Assembly (NCBI RefSeq): GCF_024498295.1
Contig: NZ_CP101827.1
Span: 1,492,001-1,556,000, forward strand
Source of the DNA: Thermocaproicibacter melissae
GTDB lineage: Bacteria > Bacillota > Clostridia > Oscillospirales > Acutalibacteraceae
DNA: 64,000 bases
Direction of reading: 5' to 3'
Shown piece after piece: positions 25,779-33,845 of the stretch. The translations under genes and the position numbers were made by a program. The notes beneath the pieces were generated by a model. That model saw nothing but the letters and a program-made list of their open reading frames with translations. It had not been told where the DNA came from and did no database searches. The stretch's first letter is position 1. Each line of letters starts with the position of its first letter.

Positions 25779-26777
25779 TTACGCAATATAGAGAATCGGC
25801 ATTTTCAGTTTGCTTTCAATCTGCTCCCGCAAAAACGCTTCCGCTTCCGCGCGGACTTCATTACGGTAGCAGTATTTTCCCCTGCCGCGCCCTGTCATCA
25901 GCGAACGGTCAAAGATGTTCGGCGCATTTGGGAACGCTTCGGTGTTGATGGCATTCTGCACGAAGCTGTATGTCATCAGGATGATTTCTAGAAATCCGCT
26001 TCGCTTGATTTCGTCGCAAAGGCTGTCGGCAAGCGTTTCAATCAGCTCCGCGTACATCTCCTTCCAGCCCTCGAGAAGAATCACGGGCGCAATCAGAAGC
26101 CCCACCGGATAACCGGCCTGCGCCATCTCGTTGGCGGCACGGATGCGCGCCTCCAGCGGAGAGGTCCCAATCTCCACCCTCCGGATGATTTCGGGCGGAT
26201 TCACACTCATGCGAAAAATCGTCTTGCCCCTGTGGTCAAGGTTCAGCAGCGGCTTCACCATGTCGAACTTCGTGGGAAATGTGATTTTTCCGCGCCCTTC
26301 CGCGGCGAAGCGTTCAATCGTCCAAGGCAGGTTCCCCGTGACTACGTTTTCGAGTACTAGGTCGCTGTTGCTGCCGATTTCAAAGGTCTGCGGCCTCGGC
26401 GCGGCGGCAGCCGTTTTCAGGAGTTTCTCCATCATCTGCTCGCGGTTGACGAACAGGCGCAGGTAAGAGCATTTATTGTAATTGCACACAAGATAGCAGT
26501 AAAGGCACATCGCTCGGCATCCCGACGACGTATACGGTACAAGCCAATCGGAAACCTTGTGGTTCTCCACATACTTGTGCGTTTTGCGGATTCCGAGAAC
26601 AAGGTGCTGTTTGAGTTTGCCGAACTCCCTGTTTTCCGATGAACTCAATTCCGGAATTCGGTTGTGGGATTCAATCGGAATCCATGGCAAATCCTCGTAC
26701 TTTTTCCGCAGTTCTTTTCCCAGCGGGTAATCGAGCGCTTGCGGTTCATAATAGACCGCGTCAAAATGAAGTTCCAT
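25779..26777 (-). CDS. splB: Spore photoproduct lyase
   Basis: SplB is a radical SAM enzyme that splits the thymine dimer (spore photoproduct) formed in spore DNA by UV light. The 332-residue protein has the cluster motif CxxxCxxC at Cys87, Cys91 and Cys94 (SSGCRAMCLYCYL), further cysteines at 98 and 103, and family wording such as EIGSNSDLVLEN, KFDMVKPLL and RMSVNPPEI. The frame is open 41 codons upstream, but the ATG at 26777 has GGGAGG before it and starts MELHFDAVYYEP. Presence implies a spore former. A perfect 12-bp dyad lies 74 bp upstream. Confidence 0.92.
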   Translation of the reverse strand: MELHFDAVYYEPQALDYPLGKELRKKYEDLPWIPIESHNRIPELSSSENREFGKLKQHLVLGIRKTHKYVENHKVSDWLVPYTSSGCRAMCLYCYLVCNYNKCSYLRLFVNREQMMEKLLKTAAAAPRPQTFEIGSNSDLVLENVVTGNLPWTIERFAAEGRGKITFPTKFDMVKPLLNLDHRGKTIFRMSVNPPEIIRRVEIGTSPLEARIRAANEMAQAGYPVGLLIAPVILLEGWKEMYAELIETLADSLCDEIKRSGFLEIILMTYSFVQNAINTEAFPNAPNIFDRSLMTGRGRGKYCYRNEVRAEAEAFLREQIESKLKMPILYIA

Positions 26778-26850
26778 ATTCAGCCTCCCGCTTCTATTCT
26801 GCCCGCTGTGATTCGCAAACAAAAGTGCTGAAATAAATTTTCCTGCGTAC

Positions 26851-26880
26851 TTTCCACAGATTCTGCGTAATCTGTGGAAA
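26851..26880. repeat. Perfect 12-bp inverted repeat upstream of splB
   Basis: TTTCCACAGATT and AATCTGTGGAAA flank six bases. It lies between splB and the terminator of the next gene. It has no T run, so it looks like an operator or protein site more than a terminator. Confidence 0.5.
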
Positions 26881-26898
26881 AGTCGGCCGCTCGTGCAC

Positions 26899-26930
26899 AA
26901 AAAACAGCCTTGAACCGAAGCTCAAGGCTG
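26899..26930 (-). terminator. Intrinsic terminator after the HTH-desulfoferrodoxin gene
   Basis: On the minus strand CAGCCTTGA pairs with TCAAGGCTG and is followed by six T residues. Confidence 0.85.
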
Positions 26931-26958
26931 CTTTCTTTTTTTGTGAGATTTTCAGTGT

Positions 26959-27540
26959 TCATTCGCTGACCCATAGACCGTGCCGGCTGCAACCGAAGTA
27001 GAACCTTCCTCCGTACAGCTTCGGGAAGCGCACCTCTCCGCCCTGCTCCGGGTAAAGGCGCACAAGGAGCATGCGGTCGCACGCGACATACGCCACAAAG
27101 TTGATGTAATGGTCTTTTTCCATCGCATGGGAAAAGGTGACGTAATAATCGTCCTCTACCGTTTCCACCTTCAAACGGTGTTCGGCGTCACTCGGCTTGG
27201 GAACGAGTGGAGCCAGCTTTCTGCCGCAGCAGGAAATCTCCGCGTTGCCTGTTGCCGTCAGGATATTTCCGCAGCTGGGGCACACATAAAACTTCAATCT
27301 TTTCATATTTCCTCCGTCCACGCGGTTGGGGCTCAGGTCCCCCTCCAGTATCTTCTCAATATTGACATTCAGCGCCTCAGAAAGCTCGTGAAGCAGCGAA
27401 ACGTCCGGGCACCCGAGGCCGCGCTCCCATTTTGAAATTGTCCTGTCGCTGATGTTCAGACGGTCCGCAAGCTGCTTCTGGGTAAGCCCTTGCTCTTTTC
27501 TCAGCCTGCAAATCAGCTCTCCTACTTTTGCGCAATCCAT
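26959..27540 (-). CDS. HTH-desulfoferrodoxin fusion (HTH-Dx-SOR superoxide reductase)
   Basis: A 193-residue fusion. Residues 1-65 are an XRE-type HTH (LICRLRKEQGLTQKQLADRL, ISDRTISKWERGLGCPD). Residues 84-107 are a desulforedoxin-type iron site with Cys87, Cys90, Cys104 and Cys105. The rest is a superoxide reductase domain: EH at 120-121, HAMEKDHYI giving His138 and His144, and CSRHGLW giving Cys184 and His187, which together supply the four histidines and one cysteine of the catalytic iron. Superoxide reductases turn superoxide into peroxide without making oxygen, as suits anaerobes. The HTH suggests the protein also, or instead, works as a redox-sensing regulator. The ATG at 27540 follows TAGGAGGGAG; 16 upstream codons are open but lack a ribosome site. 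Confidence 0.85.
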   Translation of the reverse strand: MDCAKVGELICRLRKEQGLTQKQLADRLNISDRTISKWERGLGCPDVSLLHELSEALNVNIEKILEGDLSPNRVDGGNMKRLKFYVCPSCGNILTATGNAEISCCGRKLAPLVPKPSDAEHRLKVETVEDDYYVTFSHAMEKDHYINFVAYVACDRMLLVRLYPEQGGEVRFPKLYGGRFYFGCSRHGLWVSE

Positions 27541-27782
27541 GCCGCTCCCTCCTACCGATTCAGTATAGCGCCCGTCGCCGATCAACACAACAAACGCTCC
27601 GTAGAGTTATGCATATTTGCCATAATTTTATGCATTTGTTTTCCTTCAGTGCCACCATAGACATTAAAAAATGAAATCGTGGGTGATATGTTATTCATTA
27701 TGCTGATTTCAGGGCGTTTTAGCCTATGATAAAATAAGGATACCGAAACGATGAAACAATATTTGCAGAGAGGATGAGCAAA

Positions 27783-28505
27783 ATGGAGAAAAAAGAGAAG
27801 AATACATTTTCAAGGTGCGCAGACTGCAAAAACTGTGCTTTGTGTACGGCAATGATTCCGCTGTTCTCCGCGCTCCCCGAAGATGTGCGCCAAGGGCTCA
27901 CCGAACGTTCCGTTCTGACAACCCGCGCGAAGGGAAGCTTTTTGTTCCGGGTGGGCGAAACAGTGGACTCCGTTTTGATTGTGCGCAAAGGAAGAATCAA
28001 GCTCTGCAAATATGATGCGGAAGGAAACGAATATATTCTCGATATTCTCCACGACGGCGACGCCATCTGGGAAAATCTTTTTCTGGAAAGCGCTGTATTT
28101 CCGTATTCCGCCGTATGCCTGACGAAGGTTGAGCTGTGCGAAATCCGGAAAAGCGACTTCATCCGGATTATCGCCGAGCAACCAAGCATTGCACTGAACC
28201 TGATTTCTCTGCTTTCGATGCGCCTGAGAGACGCAAACGAAAAAGCTCTTCTCCTCTCCATTCAGGATCCGAAGGTGCGCCTCGCCGGATTCCTTCTCGA
28301 CCGAGACATCCGCTGTGTGGGGCCGGAAATCCGGCTGAAGCTCGAAGACATCGCCGCAAGCATCGGCCTAAGGCCGGAGACGGTGAGCAGAAACCTGAGC
28401 AAATTTGAAAAAGAACACCTCATCACCCGGCTCGGCCAAGGCAAAATCATGGTCACGGACCGGAACGGCCTGAAAAAAGTTTACAACGCCGGGCAGAAAA
28501 TTTGA
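27783..28505 (+). CDS. Crp/Fnr-family regulator with N-terminal cysteine cluster
   Basis: A 240-residue regulator. Four cysteines at 12, 15, 18 and 21 (RCADCKNCALC) suggest an oxygen-labile iron-sulfur cluster. A cyclic-nucleotide-fold sensor domain follows (GSFLFRVGE, ILHDGDAIWENLFLES) and a C-terminal Crp-type HTH (LEDIAASIGLRPETVSRNLSKFE). I chose ATG 27783, with GAGAGG upstream; an ATG at 27774 sits directly on that site. The gene ends inside a perfect TTGAT-N4-ATCAA palindrome, the classical FNR site, and pflA and pflB follow. It very probably senses oxygen and activates the pfl genes in anaerobic growth. Confidence 0.88.
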   Translation: MEKKEKNTFSRCADCKNCALCTAMIPLFSALPEDVRQGLTERSVLTTRAKGSFLFRVGETVDSVLIVRKGRIKLCKYDAEGNEYILDILHDGDAIWENLFLESAVFPYSAVCLTKVELCEIRKSDFIRIIAEQPSIALNLISLLSMRLRDANEKALLLSIQDPKVRLAGFLLDRDIRCVGPEIRLKLEDIAASIGLRPETVSRNLSKFEKEHLITRLGQGKIMVTDRNGLKKVYNAGQKI

Positions 28506-28515
28506 TTATAATCAA
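28502..28515. promoter_or_regulatory. FNR-type site upstream of pflA
   Basis: TTGATTATAATCAA, a perfect palindrome identical to the FNR consensus TTGAT-N4-ATCAA. It overlaps the stop codon of the regulator gene and lies 53 bp ahead of the pflA start. Confidence 0.85.
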
Positions 28516-28568
28516 GGAACAGTACTCCGTTCGGTAGTATGCTAACAGTACCGAAAGGAGGAATCCGA

Positions 28569-29345
28569 ATGATTCGCGGAGCAATACATTCCACGGAATC
28601 CTTTGGCTCGGTAGACGGGCCGGGGATACGTTTCATTATTTTTCTAAAGGGCTGCAGAATGCGCTGCCGCTACTGCCATAATGCAGACACATGGGATCCT
28701 CGCTCAGAGGATATGCGCACGGCGGACGAGCTGCTGGACCAGGCGGAACGCTACCGCAGCTACTGGGGCAAAGAGGGCGGAATCACCGTCAGCGGAGGCG
28801 AACCGCTTCTGCAGATTGATTTTCTGCTCGACCTGTTCCGCAAAGCTAAGGAACGCGGCATCAGCACGGTTCTTGATACCGCCGGACAGCCTTTTACCAA
28901 AGAAGAGCCGTTTTTCTCAAAATTTCAGGAACTGATGCAGTACACCGATCTGCTCCTGATGGACATCAAGCAGATTGATCCGGAAGAACACCGCCGGCTT
29001 ACCGGCTGGTCAAACGAGAACATCCTTGAAATGTTCCGCTGGCTTTCCGACCATCAGAAGCCGATTTGGATTCGTTATGTCCTTGTCCCCGGCCTCACGG
29101 ACGGTGACGCACGCCTGCAGAGAACGCGGGACTTCATCGCAACGCTGAAGAACGTGAAGAAAATCGAGGTTCTTCCCTACCACTCCATGGGGGCGTACAA
29201 ATGGAAGGAGCTCGGCCTTTCCTACACGCTGGAGGATGTGAAGTCCCCCTCAGCCGAAAGCGTCGATCGAGCCGCGCGGATTCTCCGCGGCGAGCTTAAT
29301 CTGAAAAATCCGCAGGAAAAACAGAAAAATCCCTCTACTTTTTGA
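28569..29345 (+). CDS. pflA: Pyruvate formate-lyase activating enzyme
   Basis: PflA is the radical SAM enzyme that installs the glycyl radical on PflB. The 258-residue protein has the opening IHSTESFGSVDGPGIRF, the cluster cysteines Cys29, Cys33 and Cys36 in GCRMRCRYCHN, and the family blocks VSGGEPLLQ and LLMDIKQID. Ten further codons are open upstream, but ATG 28569 follows AAAGGAGG. The gene lies between two FNR-type sites and ahead of pflB; the more usual order is pflB then pflA. Confidence 0.96.
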   Translation: MIRGAIHSTESFGSVDGPGIRFIIFLKGCRMRCRYCHNADTWDPRSEDMRTADELLDQAERYRSYWGKEGGITVSGGEPLLQIDFLLDLFRKAKERGISTVLDTAGQPFTKEEPFFSKFQELMQYTDLLLMDIKQIDPEEHRRLTGWSNENILEMFRWLSDHQKPIWIRYVLVPGLTDGDARLQRTRDFIATLKNVKKIEVLPYHSMGAYKWKELGLSYTLEDVKSPSAESVDRAARILRGELNLKNPQEKQKNPSTF

Positions 29346-29355
29346 TTATAGTCAA
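29342..29355. promoter_or_regulatory. FNR-type site upstream of pflB
   Basis: TTGATTATAGTCAA, one base away from a perfect FNR palindrome. It overlaps the pflA stop codon in just the way the first site overlaps the regulator stop, and lies 62 bp ahead of pflB, so pflB probably has its own FNR-driven promoter. Confidence 0.8.
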
Positions 29356-29417
29356 AGAGTTAAAAGGGAAAATACGTTAAAATTTTCACATAAAAAGATT
29401 CTAGAAGGAGTAATGTC

Positions 29418-31655
29418 ATGAAACAGGAATGGAGAGGATTCAAAGGCTCCCATTGGACGGACGACGTCAACGTGAGAGACTTTATCCAGAATAACTACAC
29501 CCCGTATGACGGGGACCAGAGCTTTCTCGCCGGCCCGACCGAAGCGACCGATAAGCTTTGGGGCAAGGTTCAGGAACTTCAAAAGGAAGAGCGCGCAAAG
29601 AACGGCGTTCTGGATATGGAGACACGCGTTGTCTCCGGAATTACGGCCTACAAAGCCGCTTATATCGACAAGGACCTCGAGAAAATCGTCGGCCTGCAGA
29701 CCGACAAGCCGCTGAAAAGAGCCTTCATGCCGTTCGGCGGAATCCGGATGGCGGAGGAAGCCTGCACAACTTACGGCTATACCCCCGACCCCGAACTGCA
29801 CAAGATTTTCACCGAATATCACAAAACCCACAATCAGGCTGTTTTTGACGCCTATACCCCGGAAATGAAACTGGCGCGTCACAGCAAGATTATCACCGGT
29901 CTTCCGGATACTTACGGCCGCGGACGCATTGTCGGCGACTACCGCCGCGTTGCCCTTTACGGCATTGATTACCTGATTGAAAAGAAAAAGGAAGACTTCG
30001 ACAACTGCGGCTGCGGCATCATGACGGACGATGTCATCCGCCAGAGAGAAGAGCTCGCAGACCAGATTCGCGCGCTGGGACAGATGAAGGAAATGGCTGC
30101 GGATTACGGTTTTGATATTTCCAAGCCTGCATCCAATGCCAAAGAAGCTGTCCAGTGGCTGTATTTCGGCTACCTCGCGGCAATCAAGAGTCAGAACGGC
30201 GCCGCAATGAGCGTCGGCCGCGTTTCCACGTTCCTTGATATCTACATAGAACGTGACCTGAAGGAAGGCACCTTGACCGAAACCGAGGCTCAGGAGCTGA
30301 TTGACCAGTTCGTTCTGAAGCTCCGCATGGTTAAGTTTGCCCGTATTCCTTCCTACAACCAACTGTTCTCCGGAGACCCGGTCTGGGCAACTCTCGAAGT
30401 AGCAGGCCTCGGCATGGACGGCCGCCACATGGTGACGAAGAACGACTACCGCTTCCTGCACACGCTCGAAAACATGGGCCCTGCGCCGGAACCGAACCTC
30501 ACCGTTCTGTATTCTTCCCGCCTGCCGGAAACTTTCAAGAAATACGCGGCCTATATTTCCGTAAAGACCAGCTCCATCCAGTATGAAAACGACGACGTCA
30601 TGCGTCCGATCTGGGGCGACGACTACAGCATCTGCTGCTGCGTTTCCGCAACCCAGACCGGCAAGGAAATGCAGTTCTTCGGCGCCCGCGCAAACCTTGC
30701 AAAGTGCCTGCTCTACGCCATCAACGGCGGCGTCGACGAAAAGAACGGCATGCAGGTAGGCCCTGCCTACAAGCCCATCACCTCCGAAGTGCTTGACTAC
30801 GACGAGGTCATCGCCAAGTACGACGCCATGATGGATTGGCTCGCAGGGCTCTATGTCAACACGCTGAATCTCATTCAGTACATGCACGACAAGTACTACT
30901 ACGAAGCAGCGGAAATGGCGCTCATTGACACCGACGTGAGAAGAACCTTCGCAACCGGTATTGCAGGTTTCTCGCATGTAGTCGATTCGCTTTCCGCTAT
31001 CAAATACGCAAAGGTAACGCCTGTACGCAATGAAAACGGCATCGCTGTCGACTTCAAGATTGAGGGCGACTTCCCGCGCTACGGCAACGATGACGACCGT
31101 GCGGACGAAATTGCCGTGTGGCTCCTCAAGACCTTCATGAAGAAGCTCCGCAAGTTCCACACGTACCGCAATTCCGAACCCACCACGTCCATCCTCACCA
31201 TTACGTCCAACGTCGTGTACGGCAAGAACACCGGCGCGCTTCCGGACGGAAGAAAGGCTTGGACTCCTCTGTCACCGGGCGCGAACCCGTCCTACGGCGC
31301 AGAAAAGAACGGCCTGCTGGCATCGCTCAACTCGGTCGCCAAGCTGCCCTATGAGTATGCACTCGACGGTATTTCCAACACACAGACCATCAACCCGGGT
31401 GCTCTCGGCCACACCGAAGAGGAGCAAAGCGAAAACCTCGTTCATGTTCTCGACGGTTACTTTGACCGCGGAGCACATCACCTGAACGTCAACGTGTTCG
31501 GCATCGAAAAGCTTAAGGACGCTATGGAACACCCCGAAAAACCGGAATACGCAAACTTTACGATTCGTGTTTCCGGCTACGCGGTGAAGTTCATCGACCT
31601 GACGAGAGAGCAGCAGCTCGACGTTATCTCCAGAACCTGCCACGCACAGCTGTAA
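29418..31655 (+). CDS. pflB: Formate C-acetyltransferase (pyruvate formate-lyase)
   Basis: PflB splits pyruvate with CoA into acetyl-CoA and formate in anaerobic fermentation. The 745-residue protein is full length. The active-site cysteine pair is in [10 protein letters not shown] (Cys407 and Cys408, with an extra cysteine at 406), followed by [14 protein letters not shown]. The glycyl radical site is RVSGYAV with Gly720, near the C-terminus. AGAAGGAG precedes the ATG. It follows pflA by 72 bp, holding an FNR-type site, and ends in a strong terminator. Confidence 0.98.
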   Translation: MKQEWRGFKGSHWTDDVNVRDFIQNNYTPYDGDQSFLAGPTEATDKLWGKVQELQKEERAKNGVLDMETRVVSGITAYKAAYIDKDLEKIVGLQTDKPLKRAFMPFGGIRMAEEACTTYGYTPDPELHKIFTEYHKTHNQAVFDAYTPEMKLARHSKIITGLPDTYGRGRIVGDYRRVALYGIDYLIEKKKEDFDNCGCGIMTDDVIRQREELADQIRALGQMKEMAADYGFDISKPASNAKEAVQWLYFGYLAAIKSQNGAAMSVGRVSTFLDIYIERDLKEGTLTETEAQELIDQFVLKLRMVKFARIPSYNQLFSGDPVWATLEVAGLGMDGRHMVTKNDYRFLHTLENMGPAPEPNLTVLYSSRLPETFKKYAAYISVKTSSIQYENDDVMRPIWGDDYSICCCVSATQTGKEMQFFGARANLAKCLLYAINGGVDEKNGMQVGPAYKPITSEVLDYDEVIAKYDAMMDWLAGLYVNTLNLIQYMHDKYYYEAAEMALIDTDVRRTFATGIAGFSHVVDSLSAIKYAKVTPVRNENGIAVDFKIEGDFPRYGNDDDRADEIAVWLLKTFMKKLRKFHTYRNSEPTTSILTITSNVVYGKNTGALPDGRKAWTPLSPGANPSYGAEKNGLLASLNSVAKLPYEYALDGISNTQTINPGALGHTEEEQSENLVHVLDGYFDRGAHHLNVNVFGIEKLKDAMEHPEKPEYANFTIRVSGYAVKFIDLTREQQLDVISRTCHAQL

Positions 31656-31675
31656 TCCAAACAAAAGAACCTTTA

Positions 31676-31709
31676 GGCGCAGTTTCCAACGAATCTGCGC
31701 CTTTTTTTT
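31676..31709 (+). terminator. Intrinsic terminator after pflB
   Basis: GGCGCAG and CTGCGCC form a stem with a 12-base loop, followed by eight T residues. Confidence 0.92.
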
Positions 31710-31819
31710 GCGTTTCCTCAAGTCATTTATTTCATTTTTTCCCGAATAGTGGCTTTTCTGTTTCGGCTGTGACAGAATATTCGGTACTAATAAATCCAAG
31801 ATAGTAAGGGGAGATTCGC

Positions 31820-31858
31820 ATGTCCATCTGCGCTGTCAATGCTCCGAGCAAGGTCTGA
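31820..31858 (+). CDS. Leader peptide of the MFS-CrcB gene (12 codons)
   Basis: AGGGGAG lies a few bases before an ATG that opens MSICAVNAPSKV and a TGA stop. The last codons (GAGCAAGGTC, 31846-31855) nearly repeat the bases around the ribosome site of the main gene (GAGCAAAGTC, 31939-31948), so the same complementary segment could pair with either. That is the usual design of leader peptides controlling antibiotic resistance genes. Translation is not proven. Confidence 0.55.
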   Translation: MSICAVNAPSKV

Positions 31859-31948
31859 ATCGGACGGGACTGCATGGAGCGGATGAAACACGTCCGTTCG
31901 ACTTTGCACTTTCAACCATATAAGATTGATTGAAAGAGGAGCAAAGTC
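31846..31948 (+). promoter_or_regulatory. Translational attenuator with two exclusive hairpins
   Basis: Hairpin A: the end of the leader ORF and following bases (GCAAGGTC, GAA, CGGACG within 31848-31866) pair with CGTCCGTTCGACTTTGC (31891-31907), with two bulged T residues. Hairpin B: GACTTTGC and CTTTCAA (31900-31915) pair with TTGAAAG and GCAAAGTC (31930-31948), which buries the AGGAG ribosome site before the ATG at 31949. Both use 31900-31907, so only one can form. A ribosome that finishes the leader would open A and let B shut the gene; one stalled early would leave A in place and expose the ribosome site. Confidence 0.65.
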
Positions 31949-33430
31949 ATGTTTCAAAACATTAAAACATTTGTCAGCGAACTTCACACCTTTCTGCTCT
32001 TATGGATTACCCAATCGTTCTCGCAGCTTGGCAGTTCAATGACCAATTTCGCTTTGGTCATCTGGTCATACCAGCAGCAGGGTTCCGCGCTCAGCACCTC
32101 GCTTCTGACCGTTTGTTCCTATGCACCGTATGTGTTGCTGAGCATCTTTGCCGGCGCCTTAACCGACCGGTGGGGCAAACGCATTACGATGCTGGTTAGC
32201 GACTGTCTTGCGGCGCTGTGTACCGTTTCGGTGCTGGTGCTGCTGATGACGGGCAACCTTCAAATTTGGCATCTGTATGTCGTCAACACCCTGAACGGGT
32301 TGATGAACACGGTTCAGCAGCCGGCCTCCGATGTAGCAATCAGCCTGTTGACTCCGCAAAAGTATTACCAGAAGGTCAGCGGGCTGCGCTCGCTTTCCAA
32401 CTCGCTCGTAACCATATTGACGCCTGTGTTTGCGACGGCACTGCTTTCGTTTACCAGCCTTCAGGCCGTCATTCTGTTCGACCTGACGACGTTTGCCGTT
32501 GCTTTTGTTTCGCTGCTGGTCTTTATCCGGATTCCGCCTGTTGTCAAAAAGGGGGAAACGGAACGGGAAACGGTGCTTCAATCTGCCAAAAGCGGCCTGC
32601 GCTACCTGAAAAGCAACCGCGGTATTCTCGACCTGATTCTGCTTTTGGCCGCCATTAACTTCACTGCTTCCATGTTTGAAGCCGCGCTGCCTGCAATGGT
32701 TCTTTCCCGCCCCGAAGGAGGCACGGTCGCCTTGGGCATGGTCAACACGGCAACCGGCGTGTCGACATTAGTGGGAAGTATTCTGGCAACCGCATTTCCC
32801 AAGCCGAAAAGCCGCGTCCGGGTAATTCTGAACTCTCTGCTGTTTTCCATGAGTACGGAGAATTTTTTCTTAGCCGTCAGCAGAAGTGCGCCGCTCTGGT
32901 GTCTCGGCACTGTGCTTGGTTGGCTTTTCATTCCGCTGATGGGAACCAACATGGATGTTCTGTTCCGCAGTAAAATCCCGAACAGTCATCCGTTGCGCAA
33001 ATATGTTTTTCTTGGGTGCGGTTGCTTTGTCGGCGCAATCGCAAGGTATCTTCTCAAAGGAATGGAGATACCTGGTTATCGCGAAAATATTCCCCTCATC
33101 ACGCTGTTGATTAATATTTCGGGCGCTTTTCTCATGGGATTTCTCCTCACCCTCTTCGGTGAGCTTCGGAATTTTGACACCGACCTCCGCCTTGGTCTCA
33201 CGACGGGTCTTCTCGGCGCCTACACCACTTTCTCCACCATGTGCAAGGAAACTTCAAGCCTTTTATTTGGCGGCGAATATTTTTCCGCCCTCTCCTACCT
33301 CACCGTGAGCACCGTTCTCGGCCTCGGAGCCGTCTCTTTCGGCACGGTTCTGGCCCGGGAACTTGCCGCACGGCTTCTTCAGAAACAGCAGAAAATGATT
33401 CCGGTTGAAGCGGAGGAGGAAGCGCATTGA
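31949..33430 (+). CDS. Truncated MFS exporter fused to CrcB fluoride channel
   Basis: A 493-residue membrane protein made of two unrelated families in one frame. Residues 1-345 resemble macrolide-efflux (Mef) type MFS exporters, with AGALTDRWGKR between TM2 and TM3 and the usual late loop up to DVLFRSKIP; the last two of twelve segments are missing. From about residue 349 (LRKYVFLGCGCFVGAIARYLL) to the end it is a complete CrcB/Fluc domain with LLINISGAFLMG and LLGAYTTFST. A deletion joining two genes is the simplest origin. Whether either half works is unclear; the channel half keeps its key residues. It is followed at once, with a one-codon overlap, by a second crcB. Confidence 0.85.
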   Translation: MFQNIKTFVSELHTFLLLWITQSFSQLGSSMTNFALVIWSYQQQGSALSTSLLTVCSYAPYVLLSIFAGALTDRWGKRITMLVSDCLAALCTVSVLVLLMTGNLQIWHLYVVNTLNGLMNTVQQPASDVAISLLTPQKYYQKVSGLRSLSNSLVTILTPVFATALLSFTSLQAVILFDLTTFAVAFVSLLVFIRIPPVVKKGETERETVLQSAKSGLRYLKSNRGILDLILLLAAINFTASMFEAALPAMVLSRPEGGTVALGMVNTATGVSTLVGSILATAFPKPKSRVRVILNSLLFSMSTENFFLAVSRSAPLWCLGTVLGWLFIPLMGTNMDVLFRSKIPNSHPLRKYVFLGCGCFVGAIARYLLKGMEIPGYRENIPLITLLINISGAFLMGFLLTLFGELRNFDTDLRLGLTTGLLGAYTTFSTMCKETSSLLFGGEYFSALSYLTVSTVLGLGAVSFGTVLARELAARLLQKQQKMIPVEAEEEAH

Positions 33431-33777
33431 ACTTTCTTCTTGTCGGATTCGGCGGAATTCTTGGAGGGTTCTGCCGGTTTCAGCTTGGAAAAGTAGTTTC
33501 TCGAAAATCGCACTCGTCGTTTCCGTTGGGCACCCTTCTCATCAACATTTCCGGCGCGTTTCTGCTCGGGCTTCTCTCCAGCCATCCCGTGAACAACCGC
33601 GTTTACCTGCTGCTCGGAGATGGTTTTCTCGGAGCCTACACCACGTTTTCCACGTTCATGTACGAAGGCTTCCATCTTTTTGAGGAAAACAAAAAACTCA
33701 ATGCGTTTGTCTATGTCCTCGGCTCGCTTGTCATCGGCGTAGTCGGATTTGTAGGAGGTTTCGCATTGCCTCTGTAA
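33427..33777 (+). CDS. crcB: Fluoride ion channel CrcB/Fluc
   Basis: A 116-residue, four-segment membrane protein that exports fluoride as an antiparallel dimer. Family marks are GFGGILGGFCRF near the start, GTLLINISGAFLLG, and GFLGAYTTFSTFMYEG, which carries the Phe-box and the central sodium-site region. The start is TTG 33427, overlapping the stop of the fused gene (TTGA), with GAGGAGGAAG upstream. Paired crcB genes often make heterodimers, so its partner may be the CrcB half of the preceding fusion. I see no fluoride riboswitch in front of the pair. Confidence 0.92.
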   Translation: MNFLLVGFGGILGGFCRFQLGKVVSRKSHSSFPLGTLLINISGAFLLGLLSSHPVNNRVYLLLGDGFLGAYTTFSTFMYEGFHLFEENKKLNAFVYVLGSLVIGVVGFVGGFALPL

Positions 33778-33845
33778 CTTTGCGCATGGTATAATGTTGA
33801 AAGGTATATTCCTTTCTAAGGATAATCTTTAGCGGTGGTGTGACG

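Noticed and set aside
29352-31160. A 602-codon minus-strand frame antisense to pflB
   Set aside because: It is the shadow of a GC-rich conserved gene; the protein has no recognisable family, while pflB on the plus strand has all expected motifs.
31656-31948. Possible fluoride riboswitch ahead of the crcB genes
   Set aside because: The conserved fluoride aptamer wording is not present; the leader is better explained by a leader peptide and attenuator hairpins.
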